NCBI GenBank assembly: GCA_017746715.1
Contig: JAGHZQ010000069.1
Location: 62,001 to 126,000 of the forward strand
Reading direction: 5' to 3'
Length of the DNA stretch: 64,000 nt
Source: Cyanobacteria bacterium SBLK
GTDB taxonomy: Bacteria; Cyanobacteriota; Cyanobacteriia; Cyanobacteriales; Spirulinaceae
A program made the translations under genes and the position numbers. Of this stretch, positions 62,605 to 64,000 are shown one piece after another. Below the pieces are notes generated by a model, which saw only the letters and a program-made list of their open reading frames with translations, was not told the DNA's origin and ran no database searches. Position 1 is the stretch's first letter. Every line of letters begins with the position of its first letter.

Positions 62605-64000
62605 TTAGGAACGGCGATTCGATCGCAAAATTTTCCGACGAGAGAGAAAGAGTAAGGCGATCGTCCCCAATCCCAAGATAATACCCGGTTCGGGAACGGA
62701 AGTGGCAAGGGGATTATTGGGGGTTTGCAATCGTTCTTTTCCGTCTTCTACATGACGTTTAAAGCGATCTGCGCTTGCTTCTGCTTCTTGCAAGGCTTTA
62801 CGCTGTTCGTCATTCACCAGAACGATCGCGGAAGAATAGGGCGTAACGATTTTATACTGTTTGGCGATCGCGTGGATGCGATCGAGTTGGGCGAGGCGAT
62901 CGCCACTTTGTTCTCGACTCAACCCCTGCACTAACATCCTTGCAGCCAGAGGTGCAAAACTGTTACTATCTTCGGCTGGATTGGTCGTTTCTGCCATTGT
63001 CCAAACATAACCATCTACCACATTAACAACTTGCGAAGCAGTCTGGTTTTGCAGCATTGTTGTTGTTGCGATGCGTTGTAACACTTCTGGAACTCGCGTG
63101 GCAATTCCTCCACCACTATCTTGAATGGTTGCTAGGGTTTTGTCCTCGTAAGCGGGAGGAAATTTACCGCCTAAGTGCACTATCCACAACGGTGCGAAAA
63201 TATTGGGAAAATCGCCTTTATCTTTACTTAACTCATAACTACCTTCATCAGTCAGCAGGAGAATGGCATCGTAAGAGCGATCGCTTTTAAATGTTGCAAA
63301 CTGTCGCAGTATTTCTTTCAAGGATAGCGTTCCGTAAAAGACTTGCTTTTTGAGATTGAATTGATTCAAAAGATCGTATTCTTGCGGCTGTTTTCCTGTC
63401 GATGCTGTCAAATATAAATCGATCTCATTGTTTTCGATTTTTCCATCAGAAAATCCTTGTTTTTGTAACCCTTGTAGGGCCTGTTTTAATTCCTCCCGAT
63501 GGGCTTTCATGCTGCGAGAAGTATCGATAACGATCGCAAAATTTTGATTTTTTGGTAAGATATAATCACGATCGCTGAGGGGTTCTGCGGTTATTTGATA
63601 GCCGTCAAAAGTAGCTTGATGGACTGTTGGATCTGAAGGAGAGGCGAGTAAAAATTTCTCTAACCACTTATTCTCGAATTTCCCTATCAAGACTCCATTA
63701 CGAAAGCGTTGAGTTCGATTCGTCCAAAATATATTTCGTTTTTCTCCGAGTTGTGGTAGAGGAATTTGGTTCTCTTGACGCATGACTTGATACGTCAGCC
63801 ACAAGTGCATTTTTGTCGGGCGATGGGGGTTATTTTCCCCACTTCTAATTTTAGGCGGAATAGGAAAGGCTCGCAAGCGATAGTGATGGGGTCCGACTTG
63901 TTCGAGTAATGCTGGATCGACGGGACGAACGCGGCGAACTTGAGAATTATAGACTTTTTGGGCGGCACCGCGCGGAGAAATTTTGAAGGGGAAGCGAGTG
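62605..64000 (-). CDS. PEP-CTERM integral membrane protein with vWA domain, 5' part outside window
   Basis: The frame is open to the right edge, so the gene starts beyond it; the visible part is ~464 residues. It carries a von Willebrand A-like domain with MIDAS motif DTSRSM (IVIDTSRSMKAHREELK) and TDEG (ILLLTDEGSYEL), and a PEP-CTERM tail (SVPEPG, hydrophobic helix IILGLGTIALLFLS, RRKILRSNRRS). The VRPVDPALLEQ-VGPHHYRLRAFPIPP region upstream matches the C-terminal half of the PEP-CTERM family integral membrane protein (TIGR02921 type). Likely located at the outer surface or inner membrane; role unknown. Confidence 0.85.
   Translation of the reverse strand, partial: TRFPFKISPRGAAQKVYNSQVRRVRPVDPALLEQVGPHHYRLRAFPIPPKIRSGENNPHRPTKMHLWLTYQVMRQENQIPLPQLGEKRNIFWTNRTQRFRNGVLIGKFENKWLEKFLLASPSDPTVHQATFDGYQITAEPLSDRDYILPKNQNFAIVIDTSRSMKAHREELKQALQGLQKQGFSDGKIENNEIDLYLTASTGKQPQEYDLLNQFNLKKQVFYGTLSLKEILRQFATFKSDRSYDAILLLTDEGSYELSKDKGDFPNIFAPLWIVHLGGKFPPAYEDKTLATIQDSGGGIATRVPEVLQRIATTTMLQNQTASQVVNVVDGYVWTMAETTNPAEDSNSFAPLAARMLVQGLSREQSGDRLAQLDRIHAIAKQYKIVTPYSSAIVLVNDEQRKALQEAEASADRFKRHVEDGKERLQTPNNPLATSVPEPGIILGLGTIALLFLSRRKILRSNRRS

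Overview
The window looks like the chromosome of a filamentous-type cyanobacterium. The palindrome GCGATCGC (HIP1) is scattered everywhere. There are many cyanobacteria-restricted families (DUF3086, DUF3119, DUF3493 and DUF3352-type proteins, a lumenal-type pentapeptide protein, a PatA/PatG-type protease). Heptanucleotide tandem repeats (STRR) and short interspersed palindromes are also typical of this group. No genus can be named safely from the sequence alone.

Layout. 1-9.6 kb: the end of a DUF4114 protein, then four same-strand genes that overlap at their stop/start codons and encode exported or surface proteins (DUF11/SdrD-like protein, large outer-membrane beta-barrel, beta-helix protein, second DUF11 protein). 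Several short palindromic repeats sit in frame inside these genes. 9.7-16.9 kb: two convergent genes with related AAA-like ATPase domains, one of them a 1913-residue Ser/Thr kinase-AAA-GAF-AAA fusion, with a MITE-like repeat between them. 17.0-22.8 kb: an accessory block on the minus strand with a small leader-like peptide, an unknown helical protein, a TPR protein, an eight-cysteine mini-protein and a PatA/PatG-type subtilisin. This is the best candidate for an undescribed peptide-maturation system. 23.5-25.9 kb: a retron-like reverse transcriptase followed directly by a MutY/Mig-type mismatch glycosylase, a second unusual pairing.

26-32 kb: YraN, a lumenal-type pentapeptide protein, and a three-gene signalling operon (Cache sensor, hybrid histidine kinase, REC-PAS-degenerate GGDEF). 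32-45 kb: recA, a DUF3352 protein, a parvulin-like membrane protein, a 39-residue membrane peptide, a large GH2-like protein lacking the usual acid/base Glu, a Cache histidine kinase and a DUF547 lipoprotein. 45-52 kb: mainly housekeeping genes (plsY, DUF3086/DUF3119, tRNA-Thr, DUF3493, ppk1). 52-64 kb: Uma2 and truncated DUF433 proteins, a pentapeptide membrane protein, a DPM/GtrB-type glycosyltransferase, a PEP-CTERM metalloprotease, a ferritin-like protein, a YbbN-like thioredoxin, a cellulose-synthase-like enzyme, a K+ channel and the 3' part of a PEP-CTERM vWA membrane protein.

All family calls come from reading translated sequence; no search was run.
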